In this document: positions 35,315-45,968 of the stretch, piece after piece | Numbering within the stretch: position 1 is the first letter of the stretch | Layout of the letters: each line of letters opens with the position of its first letter | Assembly (NCBI GenBank): GCA_030435675.1 | Contig: CM059622.1 | Location: forward strand, 16,492,001-16,556,000 | Direction: 5' to 3' | Source: Steinernema hermaphroditum | Taxonomy: Eukaryota > Nematoda > Chromadorea > Rhabditida > Steinernematidae | DNA length: 64,000 bases | Program-made: the position numbers and the translations under genes | Notes under the pieces: model-generated | The model's input: only the letters and a program-made list of their open reading frames with translations | What the model was told of the DNA's origin: nothing | Databases searched by the model: none

Positions 35315-38138
35315 CTAATTATTTTGCCTCTCGAAGAGATTCTCCAGCATTTTGAAATGGCCGTCCTGATTACGGTACTCTCTTCTTTCTTTCGCCTTCA
35401 CGACTTGAAGTCTTCTGTGTTTTCTCCTAAATCAACAACTTAGAATAACGGCCGTTAGCCTCTAAGCTACTTTTCCTGGACGACCTTGTAGGCCATGAGA
35501 AAGGGAAACGTGCAGTGGTAGACAGGGTACAGGTCCGTCGGCAGGCCATATCGGAGATACTCTTCTTCTGTGAACTTGGCCACACTGAAGATGATCAAGC
35601 AGGTAGCTAGAATAGTGACGATGCAGTGGAACCATGCCAGTTGGAGGATTATGGTTATTGAATTGACGTTTTCATTCAGCTATTCTCCTATACATTATAA
35701 TAAATCGACCATTTTAATTACCTGATATTTGTAAGTGAGACTGCTAACTATGCGATGAGTTCCCTTTATGGAACGCCGATTGCAAAAGTAGAGGGCGGAG
35801 AATACAATAACGTTGATCATTTCTAGTGCCAGCTGCATTCCGAGGGCCTGAAAAGGGGAAGGTACATGCCGAAGAAGATAGACAATACATGCAGGATTGG
35901 ATAGGGACAAGTAGTAGAAAGAATGGAAATGAAGAGATCAAGAATATGGGCAAATAAGAGGTTAATTTAAAGCTCTGACGACATGTACTAATACTGATGT
36001 TACCACTGGATCTGCTGGATATTTAATGATGAGAATCGACGCGTTTATCTCCGTTTGACTAACACTGAGGGATTCCTGAATGCCATGATTCAAGATTCCG
36101 CGCTTATGAATTTCGATGATGACGATACGTTTCGACGATAAGACTGTGCGAGAGTCGAGAGAATTCCACCGGAAATTTTTACCCGAGAGATCAAGAAACA
36201 GGCCAAAATCCTGAGAGTCCGAGAGTGGTGAGCCCAGACTGTACGCAGCCCTGATGACGACTCGGTAGTTGAGCGACACTATCTTTTTTTTGACATGAAA
36301 CACCCCACCTGATAAAGGGTCTTTTAATCTGGTCTTTTATGAAGTCAACACTGAAGAGGCTTTCGACCGCTCAACGATAGATGGAGCGCTGATTGATGGG
36401 AGCGGACCGATTTGATGCGAGACTGCCTAGGACAGCCAAGCTGTTAAAACTACAGGACCCGATATCGTTGAATTGAAAACCCCCTTCAAGAAGGCCACCT
36501 GGTAGATCAGATGGCGAGACTAACTCAGGAAGGCGACGACACGTGACAGAAGAATTCAGCGGTACAAGTGGTTGGAGCTATGATCGCTCTGATTCGGAAC
36601 GTGGAACGAACCCTTTGGAAAGGACATAGGGTTCATGTGACAACTGTTCTATAGCTTACAGTTTGCTGTATTCCCATTGGAATATCTCCAAGTGTCGATA
36701 TCGGATTGTACGTATTCACGTCGGAGTATGAAAAGAACCAAATCGCTTTGGCAGCGGAGGTGAGAACGGTCACCAATAGCAAAAGCCATCCTGGACCAGT
36801 GCTCCTCATCTTCTCGTATCGCGCAGCGTATACGGTAGCGATCGATCGCTCGATTCCGATGAAAATGAACATTATTCCAAGAGCGTTCACGCAGAACACC
36901 GTAGGCATCACCATGAATTCGGCCGTCCTTCCGAAGTAGACGTGAAGGCGGCAATCCTAAAGTGAAAGATTTAGCAAATGAGTATATGGCGATGTAACTA
37001 CCTGGCCTCTTGGTCGGTAGAACAAAAATCTAACAGCGTCGGTGCCATCGGAGAAGAGAGTGCTTAGCGCAGATAGGATTGTGAAGAAGAGATAGCCTCG
37101 GAGAAGGATCGTGGCGTTCGGGTGGTATCGTTTGGTGAACTTCTCAAATAGAAAAAGACTTGAGCAACATCGTATATCTTTACACGATAAATTTGAAATC
37201 GTAGAAAATTTTTTATTTATGCTGAAGATAGAACTACCGCAAGGACTATATAAGTAAGTATTTGCATCGATGTTCCTCCGTGCAATTAATGTGGTACTTT
37301 CCGTAGGTTTCCTGCGCCTTACTCAACGTTATGTCTGTTCATTTTTTTGGCCGTTATAGTCCATGTCCAGCTAAACAGTACCCTTCCCTGGACTCTGGAG
37401 TTATTAAGTTTTTCTCTATGGAACTCATATTTATTAGAGCTAGAAAGAATTTTAAATCTGCACGTAATGAGATAAGTTAAATAAGCTTTGACTTCTGTAA
37501 GTCTATCTGCACTTCATCCAAGTACCTAATAGCACTTACGTGAACTAATAGAACAACACCCACTTGAAATAATACAATGAAGTCTTCAAAGCTTCAAAGG
37601 CGAAACTGCCGAACTATCTAAAACCAAAAAGGCTGTCTTCTCTCTGTTAACCAGATATGGGCACCATATATCTGTATCAGCCGTTGAACCGGTTGGCCAG
37701 CCGATTCAGCCGATCCGGTTTTTCAGAATCAAACTGAAGCAAACTCAGCCAAATCTGAGTGACGGATCGCAAGCCGACAAGCGATTGATGGCTGGCATTA
37801 GGAGCAGGACCAAGTTGGGCAAGTTTTGGACAAAAGCGAGCTCATATACGCGCAAAATTTGGGCGAAATATGATGGGAGTTAAGAGATGTCCAGGGTCTT
37901 TTCGAAGTATACACCGGGGTGGTTACTTTCCTTGCATAATACAACCGACTGCATTGGCAACGGCAATAGACAATCTGATCGTCAGTAGACGAACAAAGCT
38001 CACCTCCACGAACATGAGAACACTCATCATCACCACGGAGACCAACGAGAAGAAGCTTCTAAGAATCAGAAACGTCAGCACCAGCGGATCGGAAGAGAGC
38101 TTCTCGGCTTGGGCACACGCCTTCTCGGCAGAATTCAT
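35315..38138 (-). CDS. Sre/Sra-superfamily 7TM chemoreceptor
   Basis: Six exons (38138-38004, 37142-37002, 36956-36660, 35847-35722, 35679-35471, 35426-35315) give 339 residues. Exon sizes after the first (141, 297, 126, 209, 112) nearly match those of the gene at 7.6-11.7 kb (141, 294, 126, 209, 106), its closest relative. Landmarks: RYHPNATILLRGY, DAVRFLFYR, VNALGIMFIFIGIERSIATVY with YEKMRSTG, SLTYKYQ, LNENVNSITIILQLAWFHC, and GHFKMLENLFERQ. Introns 1 (861 bp) and 3 (812 bp) are enlarged; intron 3 contains a segment shared with the MITE-bearing region near 9.7 kb. All splice sites are GT-AG and no stop interrupts the frame. Confidence 0.83.
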
Positions 38139-38631
38139 GGCGTCAACTGAAGTGCAACCCTAGGCACTCAGGCGAATGAGACGACGCGATTAATTCGTTT
38201 ACCGTTAACGAGGGGAGGGCCGACGAGGAACTGGAAACCGGCGGATTCTCTGCTGTTGTGGCTGACGGCGCTTCGCAGCGGCTCAGAAGGGATGTAATTA
38301 CGAACACCTGACTGCTCACTTGATTGCTGTTTACACTGCGAGAAGCTCGCGCGCATCACGGAATATTTTCGACAACGGTCTGATGATTTTTGGTCAGAAG
38401 ATATTTCTCAGTGAATTCATATGGAGAGGGAATTCATATGGAGATACATTTAGTACGGAGATCGAAGGCAGCTGTGACTAGGTTAGACCGTTTACTCCAT
38501 TTTCTTATACGGCCTTTCACTGGTTCTCGTAGATCGATCGGGTCGTCTATTCTCTATTGCAGAAATTAGCCGAAAAAACGGTCGGTCTTGGACATCACTA
38601 TTGCTGAGAATGGTGAGGATGTAAAAATATA

Positions 38632-39151
38632 GGGTGTGTCGAAAAAGAGCACATTAGACAGATATCCAGAAAGCTGGAATCCGGCATCAAATCGGCCCGG
38701 GCTCCAGCAGCAGTAACATATGCAAAAAAGTGGGCCAAAAAGAGCACTTTGGATCAAAATCTGGCAAACATATAAGCCGATTCGGTGAATCTTACAACCC
38801 GAAATGGCTCGGCTCACTTGATCAAGGTGGTAATTCAACGCAGGTCTCTTCGGAACAACATGTATACTGGGCATAATTGCGACTGTTCGTAGGAAGCGGA
38901 GCCAGGAGAGAACAGACGATCAGGGACAGAAGAAATGCCACGAAAGGGAATGGACCCCGTTTTCCCAATCAGCTATGCCCCAGGTTGACTCAGCTCTGGC
39001 TCAGTTTGATTCACTGCTGAGACGTCATTTTCGACAGCATCTGTAGGCCAGTTGAAGAAAAAGAAGCGAAAGAAACCGATCGATCTCCCGATTTTTTAAA
39101 TTTCTGAATGGTCTTATAGACCTCTCTCTATCGTCCTTTTTTGACACGCCC
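38632..39151. mobile_element. Non-autonomous mariner-type element with TIRs
   Basis: The left end TA-GGGTGTGTCGAAAAAG and right end CTTTTTTGACACGCCC-TA are imperfect inverted repeats, each next to a TA dinucleotide, the mariner/Tc1 target duplication. The 520-bp interior has no transposase. GTGCTCTTTTTGGCCCAC and GTGCTCTTTTTCGACACACC on the minus strand show an internal repeat of the terminal motif. Confidence 0.6.
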
Positions 39152-39937
39152 TACAATGGAACTACCTTGACCTCTGGATGCTTCTCTGGTAGACAAGCTC
39201 TGTAAACGATGGTGGCCATGGATCAACGCGAAGTAGGTGTGGAAAACAATGGAAAACCGACCGATGGCACGCAGATGATTTTCACTGTTGTTTGTCTATC
39301 AGACAAAGATCAAATGGGACACCTCGTATGTCGTTGCCTTTAAGATCTCAGTTTCCCCCCAATAACAAAAACAAAGAAATCAGTAAACCACTGTCTCTCA
39401 AATAACAAAATAGCTTAAGAATTCGAGAGGATAGATCCATTAGAGGAACCCGCACGAAATCCGCGTGCGAAAAGGGTGTCATTTGTCTTTCGAGTTGTAT
39501 GGAAATGAACGATCATGTAAACAACAATTATCGGTTAATAACAAATTCCAGAAGTGTCTTAAGTAGCTATATGATTAGGTATTGCGTCAGAGGGAAGTGA
39601 AGAAATTGCGAAAATTCACAGAACAGTGGTGTGATATGACAGCTTGCACTTTGACTTTTTTGTGTACATCCTTATGAGGTCATTGCCGTTATGGGTTTGC
39701 GTAGGTGCACCAGAATAATTATTAGATAATTACGAAGCCAGAAATAGGGGATACTTTGATAGTTTAAAGCTACAAGTGCCCTTTAGCGTATTTACCCTTC
39801 CGCTTCCATAGTTTGGTCAACCCATGGGCACAGATTCCAAAGCCATCACCACTAAAAACAAGAAGTACAACACTCCTCCACGAACTTTACTTAACGATAT
39901 ACATAATAATACAAAGATACCTTACAATTAATCTGTT
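39152..39937. other. Intergenic, downstream of the phosphatase-like gene
   Basis: About 790 bp with no supported gene. Confidence 0.4.
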
Positions 39938-41451
39938 TCAAACATCATATCGCCGACCGCCGGGATACGATGTCGGCATCGGCATTTCACTACTCCTTGA
40001 TTCGTACTTTTCGGGCAGCTCCCCAATTCTTGCATGCGTCTCTTGTGATGTCGTCGGTCGCTGTCCCTTGCGGATTCCACGCAGCAAATCGGGGTCTCTG
40101 ATTGGCGACAGTTTTCGGTATTCCTTCTCGTTCATGCGCAGCCGACGCTCTTTCAGCCACTGATCGTACTCTTGCTTGAAGGCGGTCTCTTTCTTGTTAT
40201 ACTTTTCGGCGAAGTGACTGATCGCTCTGTAGATGAAGATGTACTGCATCGGTGTTTCGATGCAGTACGGCCGGTGCACCCGCAGCTCCTTGATCGCGTG
40301 CTCCACGACGTTCTAAATGAGCCACTTGAGCGGATACGACGGGAACGCGCAAACACCTTGTGGTCGGGGCCCAAGAAGAGGAAATGCATGCAAAACTCGA
40401 TGGCGACCAGCACTCCCGCACGGCTGATGCCCAAGTTATCGACAACGATGGTGGGAGTCTTCGAGCAGCGAGCGTATCGGAGCAGCAGAAGTGGCGTCTC
40501 TAGGTCATCAGAATCATTCATATCAACCTCGAAATGAGTCATTAAGTGCTGAAACACATAACAATTGGAAATCTTGCAAGCAACCATGATCGAACCTTTT
40601 CTCCATCTGGTCCGTTTAGAATCACAAGCGTCGTGTAGAGGTTCTTTGGGTCGCCATGGAACGCTGCTGAGGTCTGGATGCGGAGCTTCTCGTACGTCAA
40701 CTCGTTGCTTTCGTTGTAGCTCGGGAGATACGCGTGCCGCTCGTTCGTGGAGTTTAGGTGGAACACGAAACGAGGCTTCTCCTGCCAAATCATGCGCCAA
40801 AAGTCTTCGACAGTGTTCTGTAGTGGCGTTTGCGTGATGATGAACTCGTTGAACAGATGCGGCGACTTGATACGATTCGCATGAATGAAATCCGTTTGCT
40901 CTGCACTGGAGGACTTGAAATCCAGCACCACCCTTGTCGCGTCGTTGCATTTCACGCCTAAAACGACGACAATGATGTGATAGCCGGGAAGAACGTACGA
41001 CTCACGCTGGCTTCTACATTTGTCCGGATTCCGATCGGACGCCGTGTGCTCGAACGACACTTGATTGACCTGGCTGTCGATGATCTCAAAGCGACGCTCC
41101 ATTCCTCCCATCACCGACTCGACGAACATTTGCTTCCGCGACGGTCCGAACATGCGACTGTTGATGTGGACGTTGTTGTAGTCTAAAGCAAAGAGTCATG
41201 ATAAAGTTGAACAAAGCCTCAAGCATACATTCCCCCTGGAGCCGGATGCGTTCCTTGTCGCTACGCACCGTAGCGTGCATCTTGCGAACGCGCTCTATGA
41301 ACTTCCACGGATCCGCGTCTTTGATCATCTCTTCCATAAACTTCGGATTGTAGTCGCCGCTGCCAAAGCCCATGAAGGCGTTGATGTTTGAGGTGAACGG
41401 ATCCTCTTCGTCGGAGCGCCGCCACTTCCTGGAGCGCAGGATGCTCGTCAT
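39938..41451 (-). CDS. Protein tyrosine phosphatase-like, probably inactive
   Basis: Five exons (41451-41229, 41182-41006, 40957-40596, 40548-40357, 40312-39938) give 442 residues. The start follows TGCCTTCAG-GCC-ATG. PTP-domain landmarks are clear: KCNDATRVVLDF, DFIHANRI, FIITQTPLQNTVEDFWRMIW, and a C-terminal PMQYIFIYRAISHF helix. The active-site loop, normally VHCSAGIGRTG, reads VVDNLGISRAG: the catalytic Cys is Asn292 and the preceding His is Asp, while Arg297 is kept. The WPD-loop Asp motif is also absent where expected (MTHFEVDMNDSDD). Nematodes have many such PTP-like proteins; I infer a pseudophosphatase that may bind phosphotyrosine or act as a scaffold. The last 90 residues are charged and low in structure. 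It is divergent from the PHD gene. Confidence 0.85.
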
Positions 41452-42333
41452 GGCCTGAAGGCATGAAAATGCAGTCAAAGTTCTAGCCGAATGCGCGCAC
41501 ATATGTCCCAAAAAAAGACGCAAGATCTAATGAATGCGGCTGCAAAGAATGCTGCACCACTCGCGCGCGCAGGAATTTAAAAAGCACGATACGGTATATT
41601 TCTCTTGTATCTTTTCGGAACCCTTACCGCTCCTCACACTGCGCATTTCTAAGCAAAATACGGTCGAAAATTTTGACTCGCAGCATGACCAAAGCGCCTA
41701 CTGTTCTGCCATGCTCTTATTTCGTGTCCCAGCGCTGCTGGATGTTTTTGCAGATGCATATACGAGAGATGAGTGCCGGGTTGCGTCTTTCTCTCGCTTC
41801 TACCCGATCGCGGATGTTTTATATTTGACGCTTTGTGGCACTGCAGTCGACTGCGACTCAAATTTGCTGTTTCACGTTTCATTGGTGTCATTACCGCTCA
41901 CGGCATCCGTCAGATTAGCCCACTGCTCGCTTTTATTGTCATGTTTAATATTCGACAGAACGAGAGGCGAACGAGAGTTCAAATGACGCGGAATTTCTCT
42001 CGAAACGACTGTGTAGTCTGCAACAACTTTTGGCCTAATTTTCGTAGTATGCTTGGCTTCTGTGCTTAGTCGTGTTGCTGACATTCATGTAGTTTATATT
42101 TGTTTCTTTGACGCTCCATTTTCTTGACTGCCTTGCGAACGTTTTTCGTCCACAACGACATCCATCTGAGGTGGTCACTTTCACATCGAGACTTAATGCT
42201 TACTGGTGACTGTATGACGATTATGCACCGTGAAGGGATTTTAAGCTAAGGTGTCCCTTTTTCGTGTTGTGTGTAAATTACCGCGTTGCCATTCATGTTA
42301 CTAACTGTATTCCTGTTTCAGAAATATCAAGAC
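41452..42333. promoter_or_regulatory. Divergent intergenic region
   Basis: About 880 bp between the start of the phosphatase-like gene (-) and the PHD gene (+). A 150-codon plus-strand frame at 41534-41986 has no splice, domain or paralogue support. It presumably carries both promoters. TTTCAG-AAATATCAAGAC-ATG at 42316-42336 is a likely trans-splice acceptor of the PHD gene. Confidence 0.4.
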
Positions 42334-42896
42334 ATGTCGAAACGCAGCAAGTCGATGCAGCCAAAGGTCAGCAAGAAGCAGTCAGCGAGAAGCAAAAGCC
42401 AGCACAAAGCGGTCAGCAAGAAGCGAAAGTCACCAGTCAAGGAGAAACTTTACTGCATATGCCGTGGACCGGACGTCGGCACAGAAATGGTGAAGTGCGA
42501 CATGTGCCGGGATTGGTTTCACTTCAAATGTGTTGGCTTCACGGAGCAGATGAAAAAGAACGACTTCTACCACTGCCCGCGTTGCTATGACAAGTACATA
42601 AACCCAAAGAACAAGTTGGCGTTCTTACTGTTGCGTGCTGATCTTTGCAACGGGTGTATTCAAAAATTTGTTTCAGTGAATCAATGAAGCCAAGGAACAA
42701 GGAAGGAGAGGAGGAGCTCTATTGCCTGTGTCAGAAGCCTGCGGCGGGTCGGAAAATGGTTATGTGCGATCTTTGCCTGGAGTGGTACCACTTCAAATGC
42801 GTTGGATTCGATTCAGAGATGGGAAACAACGAGTTCTTTCACTGTCCGCGCTGCATCGAGAAGTACAAGAACAGAAGAGCAAGGAATGGAGTTTAA
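42334..42896 (+). CDS. Double PHD-finger protein
   Basis: Two exons (42334-42614, 42677-42896) give 166 residues. A Lys/Ser-rich basic tail (residues 1-38) precedes PHD finger 1, with ligands C41, C43, C55, C58, H63, C66, C81 and C84. PHD finger 2 has C110, C112, C124, C127, H132, C135, C150 and C153. Both are complete C4HC3 sets and very alike (CDMCRDWFHFKCVGF and CDLCLEWYHFKCVGF), one per exon, which suggests exon duplication. The Trp two residues before the His (W61, W130) is the position of the aromatic-cage Trp in PHD fingers of the BPTF/ING type that read H3K4 methylation; that function is inferred. The protein is small and has no other domain, so it would act as a nuclear reader or subunit. 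Confidence 0.88.
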
Positions 42897-43159
42897 CTAA
42901 GTTTTTTATATCGCATATTATGTAGTTCTTTACCAGTGGTTTGTTGGCCACACCAACAAATGTATATATTTTTTTATGAATATGGGAGTTCGCCGGAGGG
43001 TGGCATGGGTTTGGCACTGATTTGGCGTGGGTCGTGCAGTGCTGAGTCTTTGTCGCACAGACAAGATAAGGCTGAGTCCTGAAGTCCGGAGAGTAGTCAT
43101 TTCAATGAGTTCTTGCAACGAGGGACTTTCACGACTATCGTGCGCCACTTTATGTGATG
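42897..43159. other. 3' region of the PHD gene
   Basis: Short intergenic stretch without a supported feature. Confidence 0.35.
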
Positions 43160-43219
43160 AGGCATACAATCACGTCTATGTACAGTAATCAACAGAGATC
43201 TTTGGCGTCGTTCCAACTC

Positions 43220-43477
43220 TTAGATGGTGAGACAGTCGGGGTAGGAGTAGTAGAGGCATTTCCAGTTGGACCACCCGGTCTGCTGCGCCATACGGTCGGA
43301 CCAGTCGCGCTTGAAGCGGAACCTGAAGAGGATGGTTAGGCGGTGAGGCCAGTGGAGGGGGACTCACGCTCTGAGGTGGCCGAGGGAGTCCGTAGGGTCG
43401 TCTCCGAGGAGGAGGTCTGCTGAGGAGAAGTGGACGACGGCGAAGAGGAGCGCCAGAAGGACAACGAAGGCTTTCAT
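43220..43477 (-). CDS. Secreted DWSD-type peptide precursor, type 1 (copy 1)
   Basis: Two exons (43477-43368, 43322-43220) split by a 45-bp phase-2 intron give 70 residues. A signal peptide (MKAFVVLLALLFAVVHFSSA) is followed by a short acidic spacer (DLLLGDDPTDSLGHLRA) and then FRFKR, a dibasic cleavage site. The predicted mature peptide starts DWSDRMAQQTGWSNWK and ends with a nine-residue Cys-to-Cys loop (CLYYSYPDC) and LTI. A TATA box lies about 50 bp upstream (CTTTATAG at 43526-43533, plus strand) with GTAAACA in the leader. Processing and extracellular signalling or defence roles are inferred. The family is not one I recognise. Confidence 0.85.
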
Positions 43478-44682
43478 CGTGGCTTCTGAGATGATGGGTG
43501 TTGCTGTTTACCTACGCCTCGAGCTCTTTATAGTAACCTGGCGGGGAGTGGAAGTGATACTCGGGTTCAAGAAGCCGAAGATCAGAGATGGAAACACGAG
43601 AAGGGAGTCGGGGAACCGGTATTCTTGGCGTCTATAGTATCACCTTCGAAGACACAAATGAGGAGACAGAAGATCAAACGGAGTGTAATAGGTTTAATGC
43701 ACTTTTGGCACTCAAACCGCTCCAATAAACAGAGCAATAAATTAGCTTTCCCGTTCGAGTTCTGGTTTCTATCGTCCATGTGAGCAGATCGTGTTACAAT
43801 CAACCGCTGGAAGTCTATCGTGGATCAATTCTGCGCCGATCGGTGATAATGCCGACGCGGAACCGAGGTGTTGCATACAACCTTACGTCACAACCACCAT
43901 CATTACATCATTTCTCTCCAAAAAATCGCCTTTTCACCGAAGGTTACGGGGTTCGCGCGTTTTGCAAATCTGCACGTCCACATCTGTTCTATAGTCTCTG
44001 CCCGAAATCAGGTTAAGAAGTGACGTCTCGGTGATATCATTGAGAGAGATCTCCGGCCTTCGGTTTCTGCAGAAAACTCCCAAAGCTGAACACTTTGTAT
44101 TCTCTGCGCGATCAGATGACGTTTCTCGGATAAGAAAGTGTTCTTACGGAGATCGATGAAAAAGTGATACGCAAAAAAGATCTCCGGCCTTCGGTTTGTG
44201 ATATGCCAGATGAGCATCCCATTTTGGGACATTTCTAGTTAGGTAGCGAATGTGCCAAATGGTGTCAGTCATCAAGAATACGGTCACCTATTCTAGGTTC
44301 CACCATCCTGCACTTCCTCGTTAACTCCGATCATTTCTGTATTCTTCCGCGACTTAATTTGGCGCTCTGAACACTTCCATCTGACGGACAGTTCCTCTCA
44401 AAGTGCACACATAACGTTGTTTACGTCAACCACCACCAGAACATTTTTTGCTGAGCAGGCGATCTCCGATTTTGTGTTCTCCTTCAAAGGGCGATGATGA
44501 ATCGCCTGCAGCGCGGCAACCGTGTTCCTACGGTCCCATCTGGGAGTGTAACATTCCATCATTTGAACTCTGACTCTTTGCTACTTCGGTGTACTTCCAG
44601 AGGCGGAGTCCTGCGTCTCTTTCGGGAACATAAATACGGTGGGACAGTTCCAAGAGGCCAAAGCACTTCCAAGTGATCCAGA
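43478..44682. promoter_or_regulatory. Shared upstream region of divergent peptide genes
   Basis: 1.2 kb between the type-1 gene (-) and the type-2 gene (+). It is repeated as the inverse at 51286-52471, and its type-2-proximal part is repeated again near 55438-56215. The high conservation of this non-coding DNA, with TATA boxes at both ends (CTTTATAG near 43526; CATAAATACGG near 44628), suggests a common control region. GTAAACA-type sites occur near both genes. Confidence 0.55.
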
Positions 44683-44880
44683 ATGAAGTTCCTCGTCTTC
44701 GCACTGATCCTCCTTTCTGTCGCCATCGCCTCGGCCTCCCTCTTCCCATCGGATTCACTGGACATGTTCGCCGAACGCCCCTGGACCCGAGAGCACCTCC
44801 GCGCCTTCAGAGTGCGCCGCGACTGGTCCGACCCCTACGCCCAGATGACCGGATGGTCCATCTACCCCTGGTCCGGATAG
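44683..44880 (+). CDS. Secreted DWSD-type peptide precursor, type 2 (copy 1)
   Basis: One exon, 65 residues. The signal peptide is MKFLVFALILLSVAIASA. A spacer ends in HLRAFRVRR, a dibasic site aligned with HLRA-FRFKR of type 1, where type 1 has its intron. The predicted mature peptide is DWSDPYAQMTGWSIYPWSG. A terminal Gly directly before the stop is the usual donor for C-terminal amidation, so an amidated Ser end is possible. TATA-like CATAAATACGG lies about 55 bp upstream, and AATAAA (GATAATAAACTC) lies near 44960. Copies 2 and 3 are at 51088-51285 and 55240-55437. Confidence 0.85.
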   Translation: MKFLVFALILLSVAIASASLFPSDSLDMFAERPWTREHLRAFRVRRDWSDPYAQMTGWSIYPWSG

Positions 44881-45478
44881 AATCAAAGATCTTTAATGGT
44901 TATATCTGTACATAATTGTTTGGTGTACATACACGTTCGCTTTTTGATTCTTACGCTTCTTGATAATAAACTCTCAGAACAAGCAGTCGCGTTGCTCTAC
45001 GAGATAGGACAGTTCCTTTGGCACTCGAACTTGATTCAGAGGTGATGGGAAATGGAAAGACGATGCAACGCACCTTCTCATGGATTGCAACAGTTCATGC
45101 TAATCGTCTATTGAGAAGCAGGAGCGCACTCTAAGGACTATAAGTAGCTCAAATTGCTCACATACGAGTGTTTGTTCACTCGAAATAACACAGAACAACA
45201 ATTGGCCAAAAATCCATTTAAGGTGTTCAAGTCATGGCGGTCATACATCAGCAATATTTCGTCCTTTAAAATCTGTGCAAAACTTTTAGATTAGTTAGTC
45301 GTGAGCGCACTCCGACTTCCAAATTCTAGATTTCTTTTGTTCGTACAGTACTTTCGCAAAGTGCACATGCATAGACATATTTTAATTTGTGTATGTGTCA
45401 CTTTATTGAATACGGCAGTGATATACAGTAACGGCTATGTACAGTAATCAACAGAGATCTTTGGCGTCGTTCCAACTC

Positions 45479-45736
45479 TTAGATGGTGAGACAGTCGGGG
45501 TAGGAGTAGTAGAGGCATTTCCAGTTGGACCACCCGGTCTGCTGCGCCATACGGTCGGACCAGTCGCGCTTGAAGCGGAACCTGAAGAGGGTGGTTAGGC
45601 GGTGAGGCCAGTGGAGGGGGACTCACGCTCTAAGGTGGCCGAGGGAGTCCGAAGGGTCGTCTCCGAGAAGGAGGTCGGCTGAGGAGAAGTGGACGACGGC
45701 GAAGAGGAGCGCCAGAAGGAGAACGAAGGCTTTCAT
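45479..45736 (-). CDS. Secreted DWSD-type peptide precursor, type 1 (copy 2)
   Basis: Two exons (45736-45627, 45581-45479), 70 residues, same layout as copy 1: signal peptide, DDPSDSLGHLRA spacer, FRFKR dibasic site, mature DWSDRMAQQTGWSNWK with the CLYYSYPDC loop. One visible difference from copy 1 is Ser for Thr in the spacer. The upstream sequence with TATA (CTTTATAG) is shared with the other copies to about 45968. Confidence 0.85.
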
Positions 45737-45968
45737 CGTGGCTTCTGAGATGATGGGTGTTGCTGTTTACCTAGGCTTCAAGCTCTTTATAGTAACCTGG
45801 CGGGGAGTGGAAGTGATACTCAGGTTCAAGAAGCCGAAGATCAGAGATGGAAACACTAGAAGAGAGTCGGGGAACCGGTATTCTTGGCGTCTATAGTATC
45901 ACCTTCGAAGACGCAAATGAGGAGACAGAAGTTCAAACGGAGTGTAATAGGTTTAATGTACTTTTGGG

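Larger units (their letters stand above)
43160..45968. repeat. Large inverted duplication, arm 1
   Basis: This arm carries, in order, type-1 peptide gene (-), type-2 peptide gene (+), type-1 peptide gene (-). The reverse complement of 49965-52790 has the same order, orientation and non-coding spacers (including the shared stretch around 43780-44110 and 51900-52160). Matched positions sum to about 95,850-95,970, so the axis is near 47,975. Limits are approximate. Confidence 0.9.

Noticed and set aside
41534..41986. 150-codon plus-strand frame.
   Set aside because: No domain, splice or paralogue support; it lies in the divergent promoter region.
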